Of a DNA stretch of 64,000 nt, positions 1-25,300 are shown piece by piece (within the stretch, counting starts at the first letter, position 1; each line of letters begins with the position of its first letter). The position numbers and the translations under genes are program-made. A model generated the notes under the pieces. The model saw only the letters and a program-made list of their open reading frames with translations. It did not search any database and had not been told where the DNA came from. This DNA comes from Baylisascaris procyonis (Eukaryota; Nematoda; Chromadorea; Rhabditida; Ascarididae), in contig JAZARR010000296.1 in assembly GCA_037389465.1 (NCBI GenBank), positions 248,001 to 312,000 of the forward strand, in the 5' to 3' direction.

Positions 1-974
1 GCAGACTCTTTTCGTTTCCTTTTCATTCCTATTGCTCATCTTTCGTGCATCACAATGCATACTTCATTTACCTCTTCCACTGCATGCCATTGTAGTTGCG
101 CAAATTGTGGTAGACATACTGCAGAACCGGCATTCTATTAGTAAATGAGTTTCGAAGAGTTTCTCCGCTTTGCACGTTTGGTGATTCCTTTGTGCTTTGG
201 TGGTGTATCATGGTAAAGTGTATGTGAGAGGTGCGGGATTCACGAATAATTCATATTCACCTAAGCATTACAAGAACGCTAATGTCCTCCGGTAAGAGCG
301 ATTTAGCGTGCGTATGTAGTTGAATTGGGCAAATTTTCACGTTCAACATTCTCTTTACATTTGCCAACTCTTTTTTTGGATATTTGGGGGGAAACGACGG
401 TAAGGAATTTGTTTCTACTTTGAACAGTTTAATACGTCTACATATTGCAGTAGGTAAAAATGTCGAAATTCTTGTTTCTTTTCGAGTGCCTTGAAATTCT
501 TTTAAGATCTAGGTGAGAGAAGTAGCTTTTCCAATTAAATAAACTTTTTTGGCGTTTTTATAAGGAGGAGATAATTTGGGTCTGCCGGTTTCCAAACGAG
601 CCATGCAGCGAACTTGTGGCCGCTAATTTCTTTTTAGGAGGAATACGGGAAAGATAGTGTTTTTTTTCTCTGGTCAAATTAAATTTTTGCTGTCCCCGTT
701 TTAATTTTGAAAAAGTTTTCAATTCGATTCAAAAATACGTGAGCGTGGGGTTCTTAGAAATGCAAAGGAAACTTCGACTGAAAAGAACATTTCATCGACC
801 ACTATTGTGCGTTTTCTTTGTTGCCCGGTACTAGAGGAGGCATCCATGAGATGTGGTCGTCGTTCGGGCTCATAAAAAGTGAAGCATATAGAGGGAGGAG
901 TGAAGAGACATCCTGCTTGATTTTTATGGTTTCCGAATAGTTTTAAATTTCTTCGCTGCTCATTCACTTTGCAG

Positions 975-3900
975 TGAACAGCCTGTGTGTTCGGTCACAA
1001 ACAAAACAACGAGCTACCTCGAATATTTGAATTTGGATTGTAATTTCGTCAGCGACAGTTGTTTGGTCGAGAAGACTGCTATTGAACAGACTAAACTCCA
1101 TTTCCGCTGCCTCAAATTTTTGAAAAAAAAGTATATATCAAAAATATTGATTCATTCTGTGGTAATTTTTATAGGCAGCAAAAGTTTGGATGAGGTGTGC
1201 ATGTTAGGATTATGCTGCACATAATTCAGCATGCATGATTCAGAAACTAATTTATTTTAGTGAAATTGGTCGTCAGTTTCGAATAACTGTGCTGCCACGA
1301 TTATGCAAAAAAAAAGGATAATGCAAGAAGCGATCCCGATAAACAATCACCGGAAATGCGGGAGTCTCATTCTTTAAGTGGTTAGCTCTTAATTATTGTT
1401 GCATATTCCGTTAACATTTGGCGATCGTTGTCAAAGATAACTCTTTTTTTTCATCGCTTCCGTGGTATATATCAATGGAATCTAAAAAGTAATTGTAGAG
1501 ATTAGAAGGCGTTGATAAGCCAGCCAACGATAACTTTTGCGGGAAAATTTTCCTTTCTAGACTATTTGCTCTAGTAAAGAAGCAGAGAGGATGAATCTCC
1601 TTAGCTTCTTTTATTCGCTCCTGATCCTCGTGGGGAACTGAGGTCCTAAGCCACGTTGGAGAGAACGATTAGTGTTTTATTTGCAGATACGAAGAAAACG
1701 CTTATCATCCTTTTTTTTTTGGGGGAGGGGGGAGGGGGGTAGGGGATCCAGCTCTTGTTGATTAATCCTGTTCTATCTGAACCAGGTCCATATCCTTTTT
1801 CGTAATCACTAAAAGCTGACATATCAAAAATGTATAGCTGGAGTAGTTGTACGTTCCCTGAAAAAGGCACAATTAGGTAAGGAAGGGATTTATTCACTTT
1901 GAATTTGGAGGGTGATCTCTTCCAGACATATCCTTGGCGATTTGCTGCACGAATCTTCGCCATGTTTGCTACACAGTGGCCAATACCATTCACCACCAGC
2001 GTTATAAAAATTCGTACAGACATATGCTAAATTTCAGAGATTATTTTCCATCTCTTCTCTTAAAATTCTTCTGCGCCTGTTTTTATTTTTCCTTTTCTTT
2101 TTTTTGAAACCATAATCTCCTTCATCATGAAATTTAAACTTTTGCACTAATTTTAATCTATTATCTTCGTTTACTTGCGTCATCGTTGTTTCACAGCTCT
2201 CAAATTTTCTTTCAGTCATTTGTGCTTTCTGCCTCGATGATATAAACAATATTTTTGTACCACTTTGCTAGGCTCCGATTATTCCGAACTTTTACTTTCG
2301 TTTCCTTCTACGACCCTTTTGTGCATTTTAATTATATATTTTATTCCGAGTTCGGAAATACTCAGTGCTATGGACTCTTTGGCTTTGATTGGAATATACT
2401 GTTTTAATTGTAATCAAGAAATCAAACTTCTGCTACCTTCATTTTTAATTTGTATTGAATTAGAAATAGAGGAAAGGTAGTTAGATCTTGAAGCTTCGAT
2501 TTTCATTTGTTATGAGAGGAACTTATTGGTTTTATGCTGCTGTAGTCTTTCAACTACAAACCCTGCGAGTTGCAGTACAAGGTGCAAAATTTTTGGCAGG
2601 ACATCGTAGTTTGTAGCTTAGTTAACCTATGGTGCAAAATTGCGCCTATATCTTGAATCATGCTCTGTTTTTCCAGTGACGTGTCGAGTGCTTCTGGTTC
2701 GCTGCAGCTTACGACAATGAGCAACGGATAGGTGAGTGCCAAACTGTTCAAATTTCTTGACGAGTCGGTATAGCTAGTAGAGGTTTATTTAGTTAAGATG
2801 GGGCAATCTGATGATCGCTTCAAATTGGTGTGCTCCGTTCAGATGGATGTGTAGTGACCAATGATGATGTACAATCAGTAGTGTCCTGGGAGTGACTTCT
2901 TCGTCACTGGTGTGGAAAGACGAACATTAACATTGCGAACGTTTGGTCGACGGAAGTTTTCTGAATTAGCAGAACATTCATTGCTTTTTTTCTTCTGGTT
3001 TGGTTGACCAGGAAAGTATAGGAGCTATTTGAAAGGGATGGCCAATCGATCCTCATATTTTATTATTGAATGAGCCCTTCATTCTTATGTAGAACCCCGT
3101 ACAACATCTCATCTCTTGAGGACTGTTCGCTATCATTTTTAACTTATGAGCCCAAATCTTCCATTTGCTGATTCTGTAAGCTATAATAGACAACAAATTT
3201 CATATAGCAGACATTTTCGTACTCAGAATCATGAATCTAGTGAACCTGGAAGCAGGTTTGCCATTTGTCGCAAATGTTATAGGTCATAGGTTCCTGTAAG
3301 GTCTATTATTAACATTCAAGTACTTCTTCATATTCTGTCACAAAAACGTACTGCTGTTTTGCAAATTTCTTTTGGATTTATGGTCTCATTGCAGAAATAA
3401 GAGGGCCTGGGAACACAGTATGTATGATTTGGTGGATTTCCCTGGCGAACATGTTCACGCTATCTTTCAAGGTGTCTTTTCAAGTGATTATGGTTACTTA
3501 ATCGGTTCCTAATCTTGCATCTGCATTAGCACAGTTTATGAGGGCCTTGTTTACTTATATATCAGTATATTGATGTGATGGTAGAGCATAAGAATCATGC
3601 AGCCGTTGCATATTCAAATTATAGACCATTCGGTTAGGGTGCGCTCCACAGTGATCGTTGAGTTTTATATGGTTGCGCTTATCGGCTGCAGTAAATGGCC
3701 TTGTTTTCTTCGTTTTGGTGCTGAAGATAATTCAAACATGTTTTCTGCTTCATCGGCTGTCACTAAGTTGCAATAAGCAATAAGTTTTAGTCATATCAAC
3801 TATTTGAGTTACAACAATTTAACGACTTGTGTTGTGGTGGATGACATTCCCATCACTCAACAACTTTACTTTACTGCAGGTGCCAGACACTTCGTCAGCA

Positions 3901-4210
3901 GCAGCTTGCCTTATCGATCACACGTCATTAATAGAGGTGAGAATTTTTCGAATTCTTCTAAAATGTCTCACTCTTTACATCAGGGAGGAGGTTGTTCGTC
4001 GTTCGAGGTAGAAAAAATGAAGAAAATCATTCTAAATGGTGGTAATGCGATCTCATTCTTCAATGGGCTCTGAAGTGCTTTCCGTGTGTTATGCATCGAC
4101 TGCTTTCAGGTTGGCAGGAGTACCGACTAGCTGGTAGAATAATGAAATCAGGCGAAAGAAGCGACCAGGACGATGTTATCCGGTGCTACCTAGATGGACG
4201 AATCTATTGA
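975..4210 (+). CDS. Putative multi-exon gene, product not recognised
   Basis: I do not recognise the protein. Five coding-like exons follow each other on the plus strand. Exon 975-1130 (possibly to 1161) follows TTTGCAG and reads EQPVCSVTNKTTSYLEYLNL onward with four cysteines. Exon 3227-3255 reads NHESSEPGS. Exon 3395-3471 includes RAWEHSMYDLVDFPGEHVH. Exon 3880-3936 includes ARHFVSSSLPYRSHVINR. Exon 4110-4210 includes WQEYRLAGRIMKSGERSDQ and ends GRIY-stop. The last four join in one phase through AG/GT borders (split codons AGA, GGT and GGT), which supports them as a unit. The link from the first exon across 2 kb is only phase-compatible. The 5' end is missing: the sequence before a GTAAGA donor at 284-285 could be an earlier exon but lacks a good acceptor. 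No homology could be tested. Confidence 0.4.
1721..1745 (+). other. G-quadruplex-type G tract
   Basis: Four runs of four to six guanines separated by one- or two-base loops directly follow a run of ten T. It lies in the intron of the putative gene above, or between genes. Confidence 0.6.
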
Positions 4211-4470
4211 GTATCGAGATGGTGAAGTGATCATTGCTTTCCGCTTTATATTCCTGTATTTCGCAATTTTCTATGAGGCATATATTTTCGCATCTTGTGG
4301 TTTTCTGTAATCTTCTTCATGGTTGTTGTTGCTGCTGCAGCATGTTGTTGTTTCACATGCAAATTTCTGCTGTGATTGATGTTATGCTTTGTGTTTCGCC
4401 ACGCTCGGTATTTTACGGGGATTTCATTAATGACTTTTCGGGGGGGTTGATTTCAAATCCGAGTAGCTGA

Positions 4471-5450
4471 ACCGAGGATGGCGCTGGTTAAAGCTTTGCC
4501 TATGTCGTGCTCACACTGAATGAGGCCGGTTGAAGAAACAGGCCATGGTCATGTCTAACGAGTAGGGGCGTCCACAGCTGTCCTTTAAAGGTCGCGCCGG
4601 TGTGTCTGCAGCTGTGCAGATTGCTGAAGACTGCGACGGCAGGGAATTCTGGTTAGTTTGCGCGGCCTCAAATTAGTTGGTCGAGCAGTCTGTGGCAGCC
4701 GGATCGTAGCGTAACTTGGTTTCTTCTACCTAACGTAGACCGTTTTTTCACCGTTTGGTGGGGCGGTGTGGGGAGCCGTCACGTTCGGGCCTTGAGTTCA
4801 CGCATTGAGCCGTAGCCATCATTTTCTGGCTGCAAAGGTGCCGAATGCGCTGGGGTCTTCGGTGTAGCATGGGCCGTGGCGCTGGTCCTTGATTTTTCAA
4901 GTAGTTTGGAGTTTTGAACAGCTTGGCGGCTTCATGTATGGCGCGCATTTGATCTATCGTCGAAACGCTTTAGCGGCCCATTCACGAGCTGGTGCGATAT
5001 GTCCTTTATCCGCGCGCAGGTGGAACGTGGCGGTATTTGTGGGTTGGATGTGGCAGATTTTTTGCTCTATGCACAGACTCTGGAGGTACTCGAAGGGTGA
5101 GAGGGGGGGGCAGCGGAGTTTTGATCTACATATGGATAGCCTTTGGTGGCGTTCAGTGGTTGGGCACAGTGAATTTTTTGATCTACGTGCCGTTAATTTC
5201 AGGTTGATCCACATGTTGATAGTTTCCGGGGGCACTTGAGGACGGTGTGGTGAATTTTTTGATCTACACGTAGGCACCCTTCGACGGCGTTTAATAATTA
5301 GGGGTGGTGAATTTTCGACTTTCATGTACATTGTCTTGGGTGACATTATGATGGTAAGGCGCCGACGATCTTGCTTGTAAGGTGTTGCGCTACTGCTGAT
5401 CTACATAGGATTTAACTGGCGGTTGATTCTCGGCGTTGCTGCTGGTTCGA
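4471..5450. repeat. GC-rich block with degenerate minisatellite
   Basis: Base composition rises clearly above the AT-rich surroundings from about 4.5 to 5.4 kb. Between about 5,040 and 5,320 a motif close to GGTGAATTTTTTGATCTAC recurs four to five times at uneven spacing (near 5,050, 5,115, 5,170, 5,247 and 5,305). Open frames exist here on both strands but overlap each other and look like translated repeat, so I call no gene. Confidence 0.5.
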
Positions 5451-14734
<9,284 letters not shown>

Positions 14735-15131
14735 TTAGAAGTAATATTTATGAAGCGGTGAACTTTCAATGCCATTGTTATTGTCGCTAATGGAAATTGG
14801 TATTTTTGCATTTGAACATTCGTTAGCGAGGACATTAATGTTCAAGCTGCCACATGAACTTTTCCCCATTATTGCGTTCTGGATCGGTTGTCCAGGAATA
14901 TTGAGTATGATGATGTTGAGCCGCATCCTTTTAATGAGTCTGACCTCTTCAACCGTGCGCATCAATGCTTCTTCAGTGAATGTTTATGGCTTATTTTGAC
15001 GTTGAGTTGATCCACTTCTTTAGTCGAGATGAGAAATGAGCTGAGATTTTCAACGATCTTTGAACGACGATCGATAAGTTCCTCATTGCGAATAGAATCT
15101 TCTTTTGAATATGACGATTTCGGATATAAAA
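14735..15131 (-). pseudogene. Coding-like segment broken by one frameshift
   Basis: On the minus strand an acceptor ATTATGCAG at 15,132-15,140 opens a 56-codon frame (15,131-14,962) rich in Lys, Glu, Asp and Ser, with SKEDSIRNEELIDRRSKIV. It stops at 14,962. A second frame open from 14,983 to the stop at 14,735 carries on with TEEALMRTVEEVRLIKRMRL and about 60 more ordinary-looking residues. The frames overlap by about 20 bases, so one indel would join them into roughly 130 codons. I do not recognise the protein. It may be a pseudogene, an old transposon fragment or an exon whose splice I misread. Another minus-strand coding-like stretch lies upstream at about 15,310-15,440. Confidence 0.35.
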
Positions 15132-17506
<2,375 letters not shown>

Positions 17507-17518
17507 GTGAAGGTGCGA

Positions 17519-18484
17519 ATGAGTAACACCTCTTTACGAGCGAATTTTCTCAATAAATCCGTTTATGGATCAACTATCACCAAAAAAATGATGCCGAAAG
17601 TTTTATTTGCTGGTGGTATCGGACAACGTGAATTACTTCGTGCCAATACCCTTCCGAGTATATCGAGAGTAAAGGTCCGACTTCGATATCAATATCTGCG
17701 TTTTGACTACTGACCTGTTACGTTTATATGCAGTTATCTTCATTATGCTTATAGCAGCATGACATTTCAAAAGAGCGTGCTGCGGTATATGGTGAGATCG
17801 GAAGCCTCTCTCTTGCATCTCATTCTCATGCCACAATTCTTACTTAGATATGATGTCTCTAGCAGCAGAAAAAACCGTGATTTACATTTCCTTAGCATTT
17901 AAAATTCTAAAAGCACGGTGCTGAATCCATCTGTCCTTTGCCCTCCTCCCTCCCACCCATCCTTCTTGGGGTTTAAAGAAAATATTTTATTATATTGTTT
18001 TAATATACACATATTAGATCGATACAAGATGAACAAGATAAAAGATGAACATCATTGTGCATCTTCAAATGTCACACTTATTTATTAGAGTAGTCGAATC
18101 GGGATAAGCTTTGAATTTTTCTCTTCATAAGTTTTCTCATTACTCTATGATAGGATGATGAATCACCTTATCTGAACGCATTTGCCATCAATTTTCTTTA
18201 ATCATCGCTTAGAAACCCTATGCTATTAATATGGGGCTTCCGATGGCTCTTAGTCTATGTTACAAGGGTTTCTTGTTTACGATGAATGGGTGTCAATAAT
18301 AGATTATAGATATGACGACTTTACTGAGGAATATGAAACAAACAAGGATAAGCTACCGTGATTGAGATTTATGTTGAAAAGCAATTGGTTTAATGGTAAC
18401 GTTTAGACCTGCTAAAGAAATAAATCATTTTTGATGTATTTCTTCCTTTCTTGCCATATTGAGCAAATATTGCATGTAACGACC

Positions 18485-18527
<43 letters not shown>

Positions 18528-21500
18528 AACCTATAGAGTCCTCATCCATTTTACTGACGTTATATTGGTACATATATAGATTGGTTGCTTCGCACGAATC
18601 GGCATCCATGAAGAGAACGCCAGATTTATGTTACTATCACTAATCCTTTTATTTTATCTCAGCTTCGGTGCCGCTCTTTTCAACTACCTCGAGCGAGACA
18701 ACGAAATCCGTGAAAAAAATGAGGTAAATGCTTATCGTTTAAGGCGTCAAAGCTATGCAAAGAAACAATCTTAAAAGATCACAATTTCGGAAAACAGTTC
18801 ACAGAATCCCGTGCATAAGTTAAGCGTTTGGATGCTCATGTTCTCGTAATGACGTGGAAGCTTACTAGCTTGCAATGGAGCGGACGCATCCAACTCTTCC
18901 CCAGTGCTTATCTAGTAGGTGGTGGTTCGGCTGGCATAGGCTCGTTCAGATGTCAGCCCACTGTTCTACGTGCGCACTGTAAGCAAGTAATATACAATTC
19001 CTCTTTGTAAGCAATTGATATGGACTCAGAAGTGACAAGGTGGTACTTGCAATTTCTATACGTGAAAAAAATTAAAAATTATTTGCCACTGTTTATCACT
19101 TCGACATCAATTGTTAGCCTATATGAAAGAATATAGTAACTTCTGCAAACAATGAATATTATTCATGCCGAATTGGGAATGCGACAATGAGCAACAAATA
19201 CAGGAAATATGTTAATTCTCATAACTGATCCATGAGATGAATCGAAATGATGTCGACTGGTAATAAGCGTTTTTGATAAGAGTAGCGATATTATTGCTCT
19301 TCGTTAACAATCATTTGACCGGTATCTTTCAATATCGTTTCACTGAGAAAAATGCATTAATTGCAAGTGGAATTAAAATGAATGAATAATTTTTCTTATG
19401 GTCGTTTGAAAATGTCACAAATGATTTGAAAAGAATAAGGCATATCAAATGACCATTATAATCATTGCTCAGAGTTTGCCTATTCATCGATCCATTTTTT
19501 AAATAACTTGTTTCCCTACGAATAAAAACAATCATTTATATGATTCGATATTACTCGATATTTTAATGCACAGTACATGGAACAATCGACTTGAAAGTAA
19601 TGGCATTCACTCTACGAAAGATATTTTTAGTGCAAAAACGAAGACCAACTTTTGTGAAGTGATAAAACTGATTACGGTAAAGACAAGAATTTAGAATAAC
19701 CAATGCAGTATTATAGATAAATGAATTTCCATAAAATACTGTAAATCAAATAGCTATCAAATAACCAACATTTCAGAGTAAGGAAAAACCTTCTGTTAGA
19801 TGTATTCCATATCAACGAAATGTGTGAATAATTTCAGTATGCTATACTATTAAAAAGTGTACGTGCATCACTATGTGGCGAAGATGCCAAGCAGTGCAAC
19901 AATTTAGATCATCTTCTCGAATTACACGGTAATTTATTGGCAGCCGGTCTTCTCTCCCAACGAGAGCGTTTCGATATCTCGGGTGCATTCTTCTTTGCTG
20001 GTACCCTTATTTCAACAATCGGTGAGCAGTTAACTAGCTAGCTATATTGCGTTCATTTCAATAATTCAAAGACAAAAAAGTTCATGTTATTAGACAATTG
20101 GATTCGGCTAAATGGAACTAACTCTAAAGTAGCTCCAAATTGGCTAATTTGAGGCAGCTAAATTATACATGGATTCGGCTAAATGGAACTAGCTCTGAGC
20201 CAGCTCCAAAGTGGAGAATTTGAGGAGCTAAACTTCACATCATGATAGAAAATGATTTCCGCCGACAAGTTTAGTTGGACTGAACGAAAGCGAGATTCTT
20301 AATTGCGATGGTTGAAACACCTCGAGATGGAGAAAATTTTTACAATCTAACGATGCTATCTTTTAAGCATTTAACACCTCCGCTTAAGAAAGCAACATAA
20401 ATCACGACAAAAATCTGATATGATCAACGGTCTTTTTATATAGCTGGATGATGAAAAGCTCAAGTAGAACAAATATTCACCTCCTTACGATCAGGATTTT
20501 CTAGAGGCGCAGTTGAATCAATCGAGAAATGTAGTCTCATATAATTATATTCTCACTATGCTGAGATAGCGCTTATATAATGGATAAAATAACTCTTAAG
20601 CTAACAACTATTAGCTAGAAATTCGTTGGGCCAAGCATCCTTCCCCTCAAATCAACACAATATTTTTGATCCTTTCATATTCGATCCTTTCTCGTAATAG
20701 TATACGAATTTAACCATTAATGGTTTAGAAACCTGAGATGCTTCGGTAGATTATAGTAGACTATTATCAGTAAAGTGGTAGTGCATGATAGCTTTGAGAG
20801 CAATGGGATTCGGCCACTAGATCTTTGTGCTATACTACGGCACCTTTGTGGAGGTATCGGCCACTCATATTCAGGTTTCGGGATATCAACTCCGCGGACT
20901 ACTATCGGTCGTATGGCCACCATTATATACGGTATGATCGGATGTACATGCTGTGTGCTTTTTTTCAATCTCTTTCTTGAGAGACTCATCACTGCTCTCA
21001 CATTCATATTGAGGTTCAGTTTATATCATTTAATGATATTCGACTTTTTAAATGTTTTTGTAAGTTTTTTTTAGAAGTGCATTATGATAGTCTCAACGTT
21101 GCGTTTACGAGCATGTGCACTTATCGTATGTGATGATGCATGGCTTCATAAATAAAGCTTTGCAAGTAAAGCCTTTAAATTTACTTTCGCAACTTCATCT
21201 TTGAGATTTTATCCATACCTATGCATCAATGCTTAAATTTCATTGCAACCTATTACCTACTATGCTCATAATCAAAGGCGTCGTGAAATCTGAGAGTTTA
21301 TGCTCCGATAATGGCCAAGAACTATTTCTTTTAGAGTCGGATAACGCAGTGCTTGACGTTTCATCGTCGTTGTTTTTGGATACTTGAGCAATCGGCTGGT
21401 CCATCAAGATGAAAGTGAAATAGGAATTCGCGAATCATGCCAAAATTTTTGATACACCATGCAAGGCGCTTCTTTTAATACGTTTTTGCAAAATCTTTTT

Positions 21501-22255
21501 ATAACTTTATGGTAAGATTTATAAGAGGTAATTGCACGATATGCTAAGAATTCCATGCAAATAAGAGTAATATGAAATTAATTAAATTAAATAATGATTT
21601 ACAACTTTACGTGGCGCATTTATTTTTGCTGTTCTTGAAAAGTGATTGTCTTTGTAAGACGGAACATCACTTACCATTCAAAATCTCTTCAACCCTCGGG
21701 AATTTAACAGGTAACTGCAATCGCACCTAAATCAGCTATCGTTATCGAGTGAAATTTTCACTGCTTAAATAATTTTAACAGCAAAATGGTTTTTAGATTT
21801 TGGCATGAAAGGAAATTGAGACAACACCGGAAACGCGATAGCACGAAGACGATTCCACTCTATGTGAAGGATGCTGGTGACTCGTCGACGTAAGGTTTCC
21901 TTGCTTGTCCGCTTTTTATTTGTGCATTTTATTCCATCTTTGATCATCCTGCATTCGATATTACTATACTGCTAAGTGAACATAGTTGAATTAATTGACC
22001 AACCAAACCACTGATTATTTTGATGTAGTTCTTACAACATACGGCATTGAACTCTCAGATAATCAACCAAGCCGAGCAGACTAAAACGTTACTGTAATGA
22101 AACTGTTGTACGTGATACATACATCCGGCATATTTCTCCGGCTATATGCTTCGTTATAAGCTTCAGTGTTCTAAGCGTTTATAACTTTTCTGTGGCGGAA
22201 GAAGCTTGGAGGGAAGCAGAGGTGTTAAACTGCTTGCAAGATTTCAGAGCCGAAC

Positions 22256-22334
<79 letters not shown>

Positions 22335-25300
22335 AGGAAATAAGAAAAGGAAGGGGGAGGAGGAGAAAATGTTCGAAGAAACAATGAGAGTGTTTGTATT
22401 CGATTGAATTTTCATTTTTTCACCGCTGATGTGTTTCCGCATTCCTATTTTCGCCAACAAATTTGCGAACGTTGCCCACCGAACATTAGGAATGTCAGAG
22501 TTGCATACTGACAGCTAGGTATATGAGAACCCTCCATTAACCATTAAGAGTATGAAAGTTGAATATTTATAGAAAATATGTTTTATAGCTCTCTGAACGG
22601 CGTTGAAGAGTTTTGGCGTCCATCTGTTTATAAAGTATTTGCGATTTTATTCACCATTTGTGTCAGTTTTATGTTTATCAGCGCATATTTCTATTCGGCT
22701 ACTGAAGGATGGAGTTATGCCGATTCATTATATTTCTGCTTTATCGGGTAATAAATATCGCTTCAATTATTAAATTTTTCATCTTTTTATCAACCATAAA
22801 TTCGTCAACTGTAAGCATGGGTCCATTGGTGGGTAGAAAAAGGGAACCGGAATGTGAGGGTTGCAACATTTTTCCTGAGAGATTGACGGTTCAAACATTC
22901 CTTTGGTGGATTCCAAGAAGCATTCGAAAAACATAAATCGCAAGTGAACGCTAATTTCCCCGGTTGGCTTCAATCAATGTCCTTCACAAAGTTGGCGGAA
23001 GCCAAAATTTCATAAGCCAAAATTCGCTAAAAAAGAATTGCCTCGAAAGGCACATTGGAGACTCTCTCCTCTACTCCAGTCAACATATCGTAGCATCTGA
23101 AAAACAATCTGGTCTTTGGTTGCACAAAGATGAAAGTTGATATGATAATTGGATTCTATTTGTTTCATCTATTGCCAGCGCTATGTCCATTCGTCGGAAA
23201 CTAAGATAAAGAGGAGAATGGGAATGAGAGGCTATGGGGGGGGGTCTATAAATGGGAACTTTTTGTTTAATTTACAAGGCAAAAATGCGCAAAATGTTGG
23301 ATGTTCAATGTGGGATGAAAGTGAAAAGGAAAAAGACGGGAAAATTCCATCAGAAATCGTTGCAGTTCATTCACAATGTTTGAAAAGACCATTGGGGGAG
23401 GGAGGGAGGAAGAAAGAGAGAAAGAAAGAGAGAAAGAAAGAAAGAGAGAGAAACAAACAAACAAACAAACAAACAAACAAAGGGAGAGATAACTCGGGGC
23501 TTATCCATTATGGGGGCTGTCAGAGGATATCGCTGGATGTGCTCTAGAAAATCCCACCAAAAAAGTTTAGGGATATTATAGCCAAATCTGAGTCATTCGA
23601 AATCTATGCAAATAGCAATTATTCTCCTCAACCATGCTGATCAAAAAATTCTTGTTATATACCATAACAACTCAAGTGTTCGTTGTTCTATTACTTCCTT
23701 CTAGTGCAATTCACCATCGCATAAGACGTCGCCTTGAACGGGACATAAGAAGCATTGTTCTTTGATCTTGGATTCAATAATTAATTCAGCCTGATTTTCA
23801 GGTTTGGTACAATCGGTTTTGGCGATTTCGTACCAAATCAACAAGTCAATTATAAGTATTCACCTCATCTAATACGTTTTGCGAATTTTTTTATACTTTC
23901 ATTTGGCGCGAGCTCTGTTTATTGCCTTTTTAACGTTTCAAGCATTGTAATTAGGCAGTTATTGAACTGGCTGATAAAACGAATTGATATCAAAATTGAT
24001 GACCCAGTTTTCTGCTGGAAAAGGAAACCACAACGCTATATGGGACTTGGATTGAGACCTCCACCAGGTTAACTTACTTCTGAACTTTACTTCAATTGTT
24101 TTCTAAATAGTACCTAACGGTACACGTGTATTTGAGAAAATATAGGTGATTGGAATACAGTAACATCAGCTGCAGTATAAAAGCGCAATGCCATAGGCGG
24201 CAGTATCTTTCATCACTATTGAAAGGCCAATTTGTGATGCGTTGCCATTGGAAGACGTTATTTGTGTGTGGTATATTTGGCTAAGCGCGGTGGGCAAAGA
24301 AGATTTTCTGCTAGGAGGATGGAAGGAGGAGGGAGCGCATCCCAGCAGTAATCTCTACAAAAAAGCCCGGGAATCGGAGAATCGAAGACCCCCCAACATA
24401 CCATTTGGGCTTGTCACCATCCTTCCGAACGATATTTTTTCCCTCTCTAATTATATTCCTCATTCTCACCCAGCTCGTCGCTTCATCTTATTGCACCCTG
24501 CCTAATTATTACTTTTTCTAAGTAATTCTGAAACTTTTCTATATTTGGGTTGAAAATCAAATCTGGGAAAGTATCACTGATACATCGAAGACAAAACACC
24601 ATTAGCCAAAATGTCTAGACATTTGCGTCGTAAGGAACACGCGTTACGAGATATTGACATATTGAAGATTTGCCTCATAGTTGTTTTCGCTAGGATAAAG
24701 ATGCATCTTAGGGGATTCCCATGTTGAACATTAGCGCAATATTATCCGCATTCGCGTATTCGGAAAATAACTCCATGTGTCATTATCCCTCACTTGAAGT
24801 CATTAACGATGAGAGATGAGTTAATGTAGAGCATGAATCGCAAACCAACAGAATTTTGTATAGTGAACACTGTTTGCATTTCTAGCAAATATTATAGAAT
24901 GCAAAAATATTCTTCAATGCAAACTTGGTGACAGATCTAAGGTACCGCCGAATGTGTAGCCAAGATATTGTAATAGACACCTGTCACCACATAGCTTGAA
25001 ATTGCAACAATTACTACATCTATAGTTTAAGAAAAAAAGTGAAACCAAGGTCAAATGGAGAAAAAACTACGATTAAGTGGGGAAAATAATATTCAAATTT
25101 TAAGGTCAAATAATGCAGAAAATATCCGTTGGAAAAATCTATGCGATGCAAAAAAAAGAGGAGAATTAGACATAGCGAAAATGTTTGCCATCGATGAGTA
25201 ATATTAAAGTATGTGAAAATTTGAGTGTGCTTTCCTTTGAAAGGGAAGATTCTCATATGTTAATCGTATATAATAGGGTAGTAATGTTTGGGATAGAACA

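Noticed and set aside
2677..2731. Exon-like piece between TTTCCAG and a GTGAGT donor
   Set aside because: All three plus frames contain a stop, so it cannot be an internal coding exon. It could still be a UTR exon.
23149..23547. 132-codon plus-strand ORF
   Set aside because: It is open because it crosses a GAAA/CAAA array, and it lies inside a K2P intron.
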